Assembly (NCBI GenBank): GCA_947443645.1
Contig: CANEXF010000004.1
Span: 82,642 to 146,641 of the forward strand
Origin: Comamonadaceae bacterium
GTDB taxonomy: Bacteria > Pseudomonadota > Gammaproteobacteria > Burkholderiales > Burkholderiaceae_C
Length of the DNA: 64,000 nt
Direction of reading: 5' to 3'
The stretch's first letter is position 1. The number at the start of each line of letters is the position of its first letter. Positions 1 through 6,830 of this stretch are shown here, piece by piece. A program made the translations under genes and the position numbers. The notes beneath the pieces were generated by a model. It ran no database searches. It had not been told where the DNA came from and worked only from the letters and a program-made list of their open reading frames with translations.

Positions 1-691
1 CATTTAACGGTACTCCCCGAGGCGTGCCGTTCTTGGTCTTGTTCAGCCAGGCCGTATGCCTATTCAGATCGACCCGACTCCACTCCAGACCCGTGATCTC
101 AGCGGCGCGGCAGCCTGTTGCCAGGGCAAACCGTACCAGGGCCGCCAGGTGGGGCGCACAGCAGCGGATCAGTCTCTCCGCTTCCTCCTGCGTCAACCAG
201 CGGTCCCGCTCGACTTCACCTTTTAAGAGCTTGATCTTCGGGAAGTTGTCGATCCACTGCCATTCATCACGCGCCATTCGAAGCAGGCTTCGCATGGTGG
301 ACAGATAGCGATTGACCGTCGCGGGTTTGTTGCCTTTCTTGAGCTCTCCCTGGACGACGGACCAAACCACATCACCATTGATTTGGTTGAGCATCATCGA
401 CCCCAGGTAAGGATCCAAAAAGCGGCAGATCCGCTGCACATCCGAAAAACTTCTCAAGGTCCGCTTCAGTTCGAGGTACCTAATCACGGCCTCTTGCCAG
501 CTACGTTGAGGCTTGATGCCAAAGTGATTCTCCCGATACGCATCCAGCTTTAACTTAGCGAGATAGGCTTCGGCATCCTCCTTGACGTCAGTCCCAGCGC
601 TTTGGCGTACTCTTTTGCCGTTGGGGAGCGTTGCATTGATCCACCAGGAACCCGAGTCGGGCCTCCGGTAGATTCCTTCATGACGGGCCAT
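1..691 (-). CDS. int: Tyrosine recombinase / phage-type integrase (partial, cut by window edge)
   Basis: Reading leftwards from an ATG at 691, 230 codons are open to the window edge. Residues 1-45 look like the small N-terminal domain of phage integrases (GIYRRPDSGSWW...ATLPNGKR). Residues 60-150 fit the SAM-like core-binding domain. The catalytic domain begins near 165 and shows the first active-site arginine (R195) in TGCRAAEITGLEW. The histidine box and nucleophilic tyrosine lie outside the window. It should catalyse site-specific insertion and excision of the element at tRNA-Asn. The gene overlaps the 3' end of the HTH gene by about 140 bases, which suggests coupled expression. Confidence 0.88.
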   Translation of the reverse strand, partial: MARHEGIYRRPDSGSWWINATLPNGKRVRQSAGTDVKEDAEAYLAKLKLDAYRENHFGIKPQRSWQEAVIRYLELKRTLRSFSDVQRICRFLDPYLGSMMLNQINGDVVWSVVQGELKKGNKPATVNRYLSTMRSLLRMARDEWQWIDNFPKIKLLKGEVERDRWLTQEEAERLIRCCAPHLAALVRFALATGCRAAEITGLEWSRVDLNRHTAWLNKTKNGTPRGVPLN

Positions 692-912
692 ACATTCTCC
701 TTTCCGGCCCGCCTTCGCTCGTCCTTATAGTCATCGAGCCAGGCATCGATGTCAAGTTTGTCGTAGACACATCGACGACCAAAGCGCACATGAGGGATAG
801 CCAGCTCAGCCAGGAGGGTGAGCCCGATCCCCAGGTAGGCCGCCGTTTGTTCTTTGCTGAGACAGCGCGCCGCAGGCAGCGGTAAGCCCGCCTGATCCAG
901 GTTGTTATCCAT
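550..912 (-). CDS. AlpA/excisionase-like helix-turn-helix protein
   Basis: This 120-residue protein has a compact MerR/AlpA-type winged HTH at residues 18-62 (LSKEQTAAYLGIG...RFGRRCVYDKLDIDAWL), the usual layout of excisionases and integrase activators. It sits between the rep gene and the integrase on the same strand, where such directionality factors are normally found. The last 45 or so codons overlap the integrase start in another frame and are basic and low in complexity, so the functional domain is probably only the first 70 residues. Binding to the attachment site or the int promoter is inferred from family and position. Confidence 0.75.
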   Translation of the reverse strand: MDNNLDQAGLPLPAARCLSKEQTAAYLGIGLTLLAELAIPHVRFGRRCVYDKLDIDAWLDDYKDERRRAGKENVWPVMKESTGGPTRVPGGSMQRSPTAKEYAKALGLTSRRMPKPISLS

Positions 913-921
913 GGTTGATCC

Positions 922-2265
922 TTATTCACCGTTGGATTCCTTGCGATACCTCTTGGCACCTTCGGACTCTTCGGGCTCTTCGAGTTCTTGGTAGTTCACG
1001 CCCGAGTTAAACAGCCGAGTGCGCGCTGCCATGCGTTGAATAAGCAGTTCGTCGACCTGAAGGCCTTGCTGCACCGCGATCGCTTGAAAGTGCTCATGCA
1101 TTTTTCCGAGCAAGCCGTCCAGGGCAACGTTCTTATCGTCGATCTGGTGAATGGCCATGTAAGAGGCCAGTGAGCCAAAGACTGTGCCGTAAAGCCTTTT
1201 CTCGTCAGGCATTCGGGCATTGGTGAAGCGTTTGAGCAAAACGCCGCCATCCGTTTCCCAATCGACAGAGGCAAGGGCGATCCACAGGGGATGGGTAGGC
1301 CAGCGGGCACGGGTGGAGTCGTTGGGATTGGGCTCTGTCAGGCGCAGCCATTCGGTCGTGGCATAGCTCCACAAGCCGTTGAGGTTGACCAGGACGCTCT
1401 CCAGGGAGGTCAAACCTCTTTCCTTGAGGTAGTCTCGCTTGCACTCGAATTCGAGCCGCCAGACTTGTTGCCCGGGTTCCCATCCAGCCGGAAGCCACAG
1501 GCGTTCAGCCCAGGACTTGCCGCTATGGGTTATTTCCTTTGTTTTGTCATAGAGACGGGCAGCAATAATCCCGCCCATGCCAATGGTCCAGCCCGTGAAC
1601 TCTTGATCTTTGGCGTAGCTGTGAATCTCAACCGCCCGCGTGACCCAAGCCGAGCGGTGCCAGGAATCCATGATGCAAGGCGAACTGAAGTCGGCAGCCA
1701 GGTCAATCCGGCTCACCATGTTTCTTCCTGTTATCTCGCCAAATTCGGAGAGCAGCTTTTCCAATTCTTCTTGGATAAGACGGGGGCCTTTGTGCGCCAG
1801 GTACTCCGCCGAAATCTTGACGTAGGCCATGGGCAGTTTCTTGTTGGGCCTGGAAAACTGAATGCGAAAAGCGTTGTCGTCGAGGACAAAGGGGAACATG
1901 CCAGCGCCCTTGTCCTTGACCTCAAAGATGTGGTCCCTGGCCACGAATTGGGCCTTGGACTGCTCTATAGGGTCAGGTGATTGGGCTTTGCCCTTGAGCT
2001 CTGTTAACCGGGTCAGAACGCCAGGATGGAGGTCGCCTGGGTAGGAGAGATACAAGCTATCGACAGCCAGGCGAAGCAGCCGGAAGCCATCCGATAAGGT
2101 GTTATTGCTGTTATGGGGTGCTGTGTTACCAGGCGACGCACCCTGAATACCTTCCGACCCGGATTCGCTGGCTGGCGCTTCGCGCCCGTCCACGAATACC
2201 GCGTCGGCTGGTTTTTGAGAGTGAGACTTGACAGTAGGCTTGTCAGCGTTTGACGATGCAGACAT
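922..2265 (-). CDS. Replication initiation factor (Rep_trans-like)
   Basis: The protein has 447 residues. After a Ser/Gly-rich N-terminus of about 60 residues comes a region resembling replication initiation factors of rolling-circle plasmids, filamentous phages and small integrative elements: residues 60-140 include DSLYLSYPGDL, then SRIDLAADFSSP, then ARLYDKTKEI and VWRLEFECKRDYL. The RIDLA.D, YDK.kEI and RLE patterns are typical of the Rep_trans superfamily, in which a tyrosine nicks the origin. It ends 10 bases before the HTH gene, so rep, HTH and int look like one transcription unit. Autonomous replication of the excised element is inferred. Confidence 0.72.
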   Translation of the reverse strand: MSASSNADKPTVKSHSQKPADAVFVDGREAPASESGSEGIQGASPGNTAPHNSNNTLSDGFRLLRLAVDSLYLSYPGDLHPGVLTRLTELKGKAQSPDPIEQSKAQFVARDHIFEVKDKGAGMFPFVLDDNAFRIQFSRPNKKLPMAYVKISAEYLAHKGPRLIQEELEKLLSEFGEITGRNMVSRIDLAADFSSPCIMDSWHRSAWVTRAVEIHSYAKDQEFTGWTIGMGGIIAARLYDKTKEITHSGKSWAERLWLPAGWEPGQQVWRLEFECKRDYLKERGLTSLESVLVNLNGLWSYATTEWLRLTEPNPNDSTRARWPTHPLWIALASVDWETDGGVLLKRFTNARMPDEKRLYGTVFGSLASYMAIHQIDDKNVALDGLLGKMHEHFQAIAVQQGLQVDELLIQRMAARTRLFNSGVNYQELEEPEESEGAKRYRKESNGE

Positions 2266-2360
2266 TTGAAATCCTTTCCGTTCCAGCTTGCGAAATGCTC
2301 TGGACGGATATGGATTTCATACATGTAGGACGCTTTGGACGACCATCTCAAATCGCGATT

Positions 2361-3206
2361 TCAGATGGTTTTGAATTTGCGGAAGTTTTGATAGTGCATT
2401 CGCAGGTTTTTGCGAGCGCCCGGGACGTTCTTGTAAACATCCAACGTGTGGACCATCAACTCTTCAAGCTCGTCGTCCGACAGATCGTTGAGTTCGAACT
2501 CCCGCAGGACGTTGAAAGAAAGCTTCATGCCAGCCAAGCCGGCCCATTCCTTTTGGGATGGCCCCTTGAAGGCGTTACTCAACCTCCTGAAAAATACTTT
2601 GTCGTTGCGCAATTCCGCTTTGGCAATGCAATCCGCGACGGTGGGGCAATTCACAACGGTACGGTCCACCTTGATGGCCTTGAACAAGCAGTCTAGGTCG
2701 TTGTTATCGCGGACTTCCTGGATCAACGCCGACAGGCTGCGTCCGAACAACAGAACGCATTGCATGGTGCGGGTAATTGAGACGACTAGACCCAGACCAT
2801 GTTGCGCCTGGACATCCGGGTGAAACTCATCCGAGGTTTCTTCGTGCATGTCGTCGAGGACACGCTGTTGCGGATCGTCTGAGGCGGCCACTTCATTGAT
2901 CCACTCTGTCAGGTTGAGCGCATACACCACCACCCCGAGGTGGACGACTAAGGGGAGCTCGTATACCCAGGCCCAGCTGTAGTCCTCCGTCAGAATCTTG
3001 TCCCACTTCTCGCTAGGTGTGTCCTGCATGAATTGGCGCAAGTCGTCGGTCTTGCTCTGGAATTCAGGAAGGTGATCCACGAAGGTGCGGAACTGGGCGG
3101 GGGTGAGTCTTGCATATTTTTTTTTCATGACAATATGATCTCTGGCATTCCCCCAAACCTGTAGACACTTTTCATAGCGCAGTTTGGTGCTGCCTCTCGA
3201 ACTCAT
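2361..3206 (-). CDS. Uncharacterised cargo protein, 281 aa
   Basis: I do not recognise a family. The product is soluble and acidic in its middle third (DDPQQRVLDDMHEETSDEF), with a central hydrophobic helix near residues 158-180 and a basic C-terminus (KNLRMHYQNFRKFK). No signal peptide or clear catalytic motif is visible. It begins with ATG at 3206; an internal ATG at 3128 (MKKKYARLTPAQF) is an alternative start. It lies in the same orientation as rep, 95 bases upstream of it, and next to an equally unknown membrane protein gene. As cargo of a small integrative element it may serve defence, exclusion or maintenance, but nothing in the sequence proves this. Confidence 0.6.
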   Translation of the reverse strand: MSSRGSTKLRYEKCLQVWGNARDHIVMKKKYARLTPAQFRTFVDHLPEFQSKTDDLRQFMQDTPSEKWDKILTEDYSWAWVYELPLVVHLGVVVYALNLTEWINEVAASDDPQQRVLDDMHEETSDEFHPDVQAQHGLGLVVSITRTMQCVLLFGRSLSALIQEVRDNNDLDCLFKAIKVDRTVVNCPTVADCIAKAELRNDKVFFRRLSNAFKGPSQKEWAGLAGMKLSFNVLREFELNDLSDDELEELMVHTLDVYKNVPGARKNLRMHYQNFRKFKTI

Positions 3207-3294
3207 GAGGGATCGGTAGGTTCAAGGCTTCTTGAGCAGACTGAAATTAGAGATGGACTAACCCCGCATTGAGCGTTAGCTGCCTAAGTGCTTG

Positions 3295-4242
3295 CTACTC
3301 GACCTTGGTCCTAGTTCTTTTTCGCCAAGCTGAAACTTCTTCCGTAAAGGAGAACACTAAACCAACTATTGCAAGAATGGCGAGTATGACTACACCCGCC
3401 GCCATCCACTCCCTTCCTTTAATCATTGGCGTCGTCATCGCGTAGTCGTAGCCAAAATCCCAAAGAACCCCAACCAATCCGAAGCAAGAGAGCGTAAAAG
3501 CAGTCCAAAAAATGCTCCGAATACTCCAACTCCTATCTGCCTGATCTTTTACAGCTTTCTCTGCTTCTAGCGTTAATTTCAGGTCTGCTATGCGCTGAAT
3601 CGAGGCTGCTCTGCGGCTCTCGCCTTCTTTCTCAAAAACTTCCAGCGCCTCGGGTGTGTGCTCTGTTTGCTGAAAGGTCTCCCATAACCGTTGTTCTGAC
3701 TTCCTAAAGACGTCATTCTCACGCTCAACAACAAGCCAAGGCTCATCCTTGTCAGGTTCCTGAAACCATACATTCCTGCCTTTGGACCAAGTCATCGAAC
3801 GCCATGTAAGCACAGTTCCCGTGAAGAACATTGTGAAGAGCAAGATGCTCCACCCAATATAGGGAAAGGCGTTCTTGACCTCTTGAAAGAGGACGATGGC
3901 GCACATGATGCCGAAAATGTAGGCAGCGAAAGCTGCTGTCCACTTAATGGCGGAGGGTCGGTCTTTATCAAAACTACGCCTGATCGTGCCCCAGTTGAGG
4001 TACAGCAGAGTTGGGGGTATAAGAGTGGCTAAAACGATAGCGACGATCTTCTCCCAAGTACTCTTTAGGTACGCTTCGTAGAACCAGAGGGTGTAGCCCA
4101 AAAGAATACCCCATGCGAAAAGCAGCAGACCGCCAACCAAGATCCAGCGCAAAACCTTCAATACGCCGTTAGCGGCCGCAGGGTTAGATGAAACCATGGC
4201 GACAAGAATGAGCGCCAGCAGTATTGCAATTGCTACTTCCAT
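3295..4242 (-). CDS. Uncharacterised multi-pass membrane protein, 315 aa
   Basis: The protein shows hydrophobic segments near residues 2-20, 30-55, 65-83, 101-120 and 128-148, then a charged cytoplasmic-type segment (about 150-235) containing a heptad-like stretch (ASIQRIADLKLTLEAEKAVKDQ), and two further hydrophobic segments near 245-265 and 282-300. No transporter or enzyme motif is recognised. The ATG follows a GA-rich stretch (gaggggg). It is the last gene before the first attachment repeat at 4348 and lies upstream of the 281-residue gene on the same strand, so both may be co-expressed cargo. Its codon use looks more AT-rich than the chromosomal genes further right. Confidence 0.6.
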   Translation of the reverse strand: MEVAIAILLALILVAMVSSNPAAANGVLKVLRWILVGGLLLFAWGILLGYTLWFYEAYLKSTWEKIVAIVLATLIPPTLLYLNWGTIRRSFDKDRPSAIKWTAAFAAYIFGIMCAIVLFQEVKNAFPYIGWSILLFTMFFTGTVLTWRSMTWSKGRNVWFQEPDKDEPWLVVERENDVFRKSEQRLWETFQQTEHTPEALEVFEKEGESRRAASIQRIADLKLTLEAEKAVKDQADRSWSIRSIFWTAFTLSCFGLVGVLWDFGYDYAMTTPMIKGREWMAAGVVILAILAIVGLVFSFTEEVSAWRKRTRTKVE

Positions 4243-4347
4243 GCTTTCGACCCCCTCGTTGACTTGTAATTGGGTCTTATATTACTTCTGTCCAGCTTCA
4301 CAACGACTTGTGATCGTGGCGTTAGTGAGGACGACTAGCGAAACGTG

Positions 4348-4406
4348 ACGAGCGAAGGCGAGCGTAAGTGGTTGATAAATAAGGGTTTTATCCCCCTGTT
4401 AATCCG
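4348..4406. repeat. Direct repeat copy 1: attachment site between two tandem elements
   Basis: This 59-bp stretch matches 5881-5939 at 57 positions; the two differences are g/c at the 23rd base and c/t at the 48th. It ends in ctgttaatccg, the anticodon loop and stem segment of tRNA-Asn, but here unrelated DNA follows instead of the tRNA 3' half. That is expected where the right end of one element joins the left end of another. Confidence 0.8.
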
Positions 4407-4571
4407 GGCGACTTCCCAATGGCAGTTACGTTCAATGTGACAGATCACGACCTCTCACCAAGAACACCTCAGTCGAAATTCCACGGACACTAGCAAACCG
4501 GAATAGCGGCATTTTTTTCGAAGTAAACGCCTCGCAAGGAGGCCGTTTTATCGCGTTGTGCTCAGCTCAGC
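4407..4571. other. Left arm of the second element, no gene seen
   Basis: No supported coding sequence. A short inverted repeat (gcctc / gaggc at 4529-4543) followed by gtttta lies just downstream of the small secreted-protein gene and could be a weak terminator. Otherwise I see nothing. Confidence 0.4.
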
Positions 4572-4913
4572 TTACTTGCCGATTTGCCGGCTGACTTGGT
4601 TTTCTTGCGAGTTCAAAGTCGCCTGCTCTTGCTTGGTAATGTGACCACCGTTTTGCGAAGCCATCAGGCGCTCTTCATGGCGGATTCTGCGGTCTTCTCT
4701 GTGAAGCTTAGCTGCTTGACCTTTTGTCATCTCACCTTCTTTCACTTCTTCGTTAATGCGGCGATTCTGATTCGCAAGTCGATCATTGACCTGTTCACGA
4801 CGAGGGTGATTTTTCTGCCACTGGGTGTCACCTTTTTCATTGACTGGCGACGCGGCAAAGCTGCTCGCAGCAACGATGGAAAGAATGGATGCAATGACAA
4901 GGTTCTTTTTCAT
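4572..4913 (-). CDS. Small secreted charged protein, 113 aa
   Basis: A clear Sec signal peptide (MKKNLVIASILSIVAASSFA, cleavage near residues 20-21) precedes a very hydrophilic mature part rich in Arg, Glu, Gln and Asn (RLANQNRRINEEVKEGEMTKGQAAKLHREDRRIRHEER...), predicted to be largely helical. An aggag motif lies 7 bases before the ATG. Similar short periplasmic proteins of unknown role occur in Burkholderiales as far as I recall; no function is known to me. It is one of two genes between the tandem attachment sites and is transcribed opposite to the DUF2147 gene. Confidence 0.65.
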   Translation of the reverse strand: MKKNLVIASILSIVAASSFAASPVNEKGDTQWQKNHPRREQVNDRLANQNRRINEEVKEGEMTKGQAAKLHREDRRIRHEERLMASQNGGHITKQEQATLNSQENQVSRQIGK

Positions 4914-5154
4914 GGTGAAATCTCCTGTGTTGGGCTACGGGTCAAAGTGCCTGCATGCCTGCTCATTCAACGGCGGGTAAATACATGCCGTTGACCACAA
5001 GTCCTGTCTAAAGTCCATGAATTTATCGCATTGCCGTATTCGTTAAAAAAACCGGAACTATTTGGCATTTGTGAGCGACCGCGTCAGTTGACCTTGCCAT
5101 TGATTGCTTAATACTCACAACGTTCCCAAATGCTGCATTTGGTCTGATCAACAA

Positions 5155-5670
5155 ATGAAAAAAAACATGAAGTTGATTCATGCAATCCTAACTATCTTTT
5201 TGTCTTTCCAGTTAACGTCCACCATTGCCCAGACGAATGTGCATTTGGAGGCGGCTACCTTAACCAAAGATTCACTGCATAGCCAGACTATCGCTTCGAG
5301 TCCCGTAGGGCAGTGGCGTACCTTTGGCGATAGCGGCTCCCAGCCGCAGGCGCTCGTGCGCATATCGGAAGACGGAGGAGTCCTGACGGGTGCGTTGATT
5401 GAGAACTTGGTATCTGGAGAGGATTTAAGCGGCACCTGCAACAAGTGCTCAGGGGCTCACAAGGACGTGCCACTAGCTGGAATGGCATTTCTCACCGCGT
5501 TGAAATTACGGGACGGTGAATATCGAGACTGCGAGATACTTGATCCGGAAACTGGTTCTGTCTACCACTGCACTTTAAAAATTTTGGATGCTGGCCGAAA
5601 GCTTGTCGTACGTGGTTATGTCGGTTTGTCTCTATTCGGTCGGTCACAAGAGTGGATACGTGCCGACTAA
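5155..5670 (+). CDS. DUF2147 secreted protein
   Basis: A signal peptide (about residues 1-26, ending in STIAQ) is followed by the DUF2147 signature: an N-terminal GQWRTFGD block, paired cysteines in CNKCSG, the block LRDGEYRDCEILDPETGSVYHCTLKILDAGRKLVVRGY, and the C-terminal GLSLFGRSQEWIR. The fold is a lipocalin-like beta structure known from periplasmic or exported proteins; no catalytic role is established. I chose the ATG at 5155 because it starts the signal peptide; an ATG at 5167 is an alternative. The gene lies between the two att repeats and is probably element cargo. It carries more A/T codons than the chromosomal genes downstream. Confidence 0.78.
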   Translation: MKKNMKLIHAILTIFLSFQLTSTIAQTNVHLEAATLTKDSLHSQTIASSPVGQWRTFGDSGSQPQALVRISEDGGVLTGALIENLVSGEDLSGTCNKCSGAHKDVPLAGMAFLTALKLRDGEYRDCEILDPETGSVYHCTLKILDAGRKLVVRGYVGLSLFGRSQEWIRAD

Positions 5671-5880
5671 ATATATTTGTACGTCGCCAGAAGCCGATTT
5701 CGTCTTATCAACTAGTCAAATTATCCGATGTCTGGTCGAGCAATCAAGTCGATTTGACTTGCCGTTAAAACATCCGGTAAGTGTGACAATTGATGCCTCA
5801 ATTGCTTGATCGGGTTGCGACTCCGCCCTCACCAGAGAAAACAGGAACGTGACAATCTTTACGAGTGCTGGCGAAAATTA

Positions 5881-5939
5881 ACGAGCGAAGGCGAGCGTAA
5901 GTCGTTGATAAATAAGGGTTTTATCCCTCTGTTAATCCG
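5881..5939. repeat. Direct repeat copy 2: right attachment site in tRNA-Asn
   Basis: Second copy of the 59-bp repeat at 4348-4406. Here the terminal ctgttaatccg continues straight into the tRNA-Asn T-arm and acceptor stem, so this is the chromosomal junction (attR-like). The shared 11-bp core falls in the anticodon loop, a common crossover site for tyrosine integrases. Confidence 0.82.
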
Positions 5940-5973
5940 TAGGTCCCTGGTTCGAGCCCAGGTTGAGGAGCCA
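5929..5973 (+). pseudogene. tRNA-Asn 3' half left at the insertion junction
   Basis: The sequence runs from the anticodon loop (tgttaat, GTT anticodon) through variable loop, T-arm (ctggttcgagcccag) and acceptor stem to an encoded CCA at 5971-5973. The 5' half is absent: element DNA stands in its place. Alone it cannot form a tRNA. A reconstituted or intact tRNA-Asn is expected beyond the left edge of the window. Confidence 0.82.
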
Positions 5974-5999
5974 CATAAGCCTTACAGGCATTGAAAATT

Positions 6000-6032
6000 C
6001 CGCTATTTAAACGATAGCGGGCTTTTTTTATT
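6000..6032 (+). terminator. Rho-independent terminator after tRNA-Asn
   Basis: A 7-bp perfect stem (ccgctat / atagcgg) with a 7-base loop is followed by gctttttttatt. It sits 27 bases downstream of the tRNA-Asn CCA end and is probably the original terminator of that tRNA gene. Confidence 0.8.
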
Positions 6033-6039
6033 AGAGCTT

Positions 6040-6262
6040 TTCTAGAAGTCCTCGTGGTAACCGGCAACGCTGACCCCTAACACTAGGCACTGCACCTAGA
6101 TCGGCCACACCCGCCGGTGGCGCTCGATGAAGGCGTACTTCAACCCTATGCCCTTGCGAAGTACGCCGTCGCTTTTCCCGGAATACCGCGCTCCATCTTC
6201 ACGTGCGCCAATTCGGCTAGCAGCCGACTGATCTCCCTCTGCTCGGCGCTGACTTTGGCCTG
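6040..6262 (-). pseudogene. IS3-family transposase remnant (OrfA end and OrfB start)
   Basis: Read on the minus strand, the DNA encodes fragments typical of IS3-group transposases. The end of OrfA appears as AEQREISRLLAELAHVKMER followed by GIPGKATAYFA. After a frame change the start of OrfB appears as LKYAFIERHRRVWPI and VLGVSVAGYHE. Stop codons interrupt both parts and no complete frame remains. No flanking inverted repeats were identified. It is a dead insertion-sequence scar beside the tRNA integration hotspot. Confidence 0.72.
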
Positions 6263-6269
6263 ATCGATT

Positions 6270-6500
6270 CTAGTTTTCGGGATTCAGCGACAAATCCCTT
6301 ATGGCCAGGGGATTGTTGTCAAAACTGACATGGGCCAAGGCTGTGGATGCGTCTGGGACTGCATAAACGTGAGACGTAGGCGCTGGCGAAAATCTTTCCT
6401 GTGCTGCAGCGGGTTCGGCATGAAAGCCTTGAGCGGCGCCAACGCCCAGAACCATTCCAGTTACAAGTGCCACCAAATAAAAGCCTTTCGAGTTTGTCAT
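6270..6500 (-). CDS. Small secreted protein, 76 aa
   Basis: A signal peptide or N-terminal anchor (about MTNSKGFYLVALVTGMVLGV to residue 25) is followed by a short Ala/Pro-rich tail without recognisable motifs. A ggagaaag ribosome-binding site lies 6 bases before the ATG, which supports a real gene. The stop codon lies next to the IS3 remnant, so the 3' end may have been trimmed by the insertion. I know of no function. Confidence 0.5.
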   Translation of the reverse strand: MTNSKGFYLVALVTGMVLGVGAAQGFHAEPAAAQERFSPAPTSHVYAVPDASTALAHVSFDNNPLAIRDLSLNPEN

Positions 6501-6830
6501 GGTTACTTTCTCCGATCAAAAAAACCAACCGAGAAATTCAGCTGGTAACAAATAGTATGTTTTTGCGGCGATATGTAACTATATATTTCTTGAGGCCGTG
6601 AGGGATTTGGTGAACTTTTTCACAAAAGACCCGAAATACGGTCAGTCCCATGATTCGGCTTGCTGTTCAAACCGAGTGAAACAGGCCTTCTCTGCAGGCT
6701 CTCGAGAAAATGAGGCGCCTGGGCCGTGTCAAATAGTGCAGAAAACTGTATCAACGCCCGTCATCAAACGGCTGCGCTCACAAGATTGCCCATTTCAAGC
6801 GGAATTGCCAGCACTTCCGCCAGGCGGCGT
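6501..6830. other. Intergenic stretch, no gene seen
   Basis: About 330 bases between the small secreted protein and the histidine kinase. Part of it near 6550-6600 is AT-rich and could hold a promoter for the minus-strand gene on its left. I see no conserved coding or RNA structure. Confidence 0.35.

Larger units (their letters stand above)
1..5939. mobile_element. Integrative element(s) inserted in a tRNA-Asn gene
   Basis: The stretch holds integrase, AlpA-like HTH and Rep_trans-type genes, two unknown cargo genes and two further small genes. It ends exactly where tRNA-Asn 3' sequence resumes. Two 59-bp direct repeats at 4348-4406 and 5881-5939 (57 of 59 identical) both end with the tRNA-Asn anticodon-loop stretch ctgttaatccg. 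This fits two elements in tandem: one running from beyond the left edge to about 4406 with the integrase, and a second of about 1.5 kb to 5939 without one. The left attachment site and the tRNA 5' half should lie just beyond the window start. Exact borders are inferred. Confidence 0.75.

Noticed and set aside
1291-1980. 229-codon plus-strand frame over rep
   Set aside because: The minus strand carries the conserved Rep_trans-like motifs; the plus-strand product shows no family resemblance.
5929-5973. Functional tRNA-Asn gene
   Set aside because: Only the part from the anticodon loop to CCA is present; the D-arm and 5' acceptor strand are replaced by element DNA.
5588-5994. Small plus-strand open frames after the DUF2147 gene
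   Set aside because: They run through the att repeat and the tRNA fragment, lack ribosome-binding sites and have no recognisable product.
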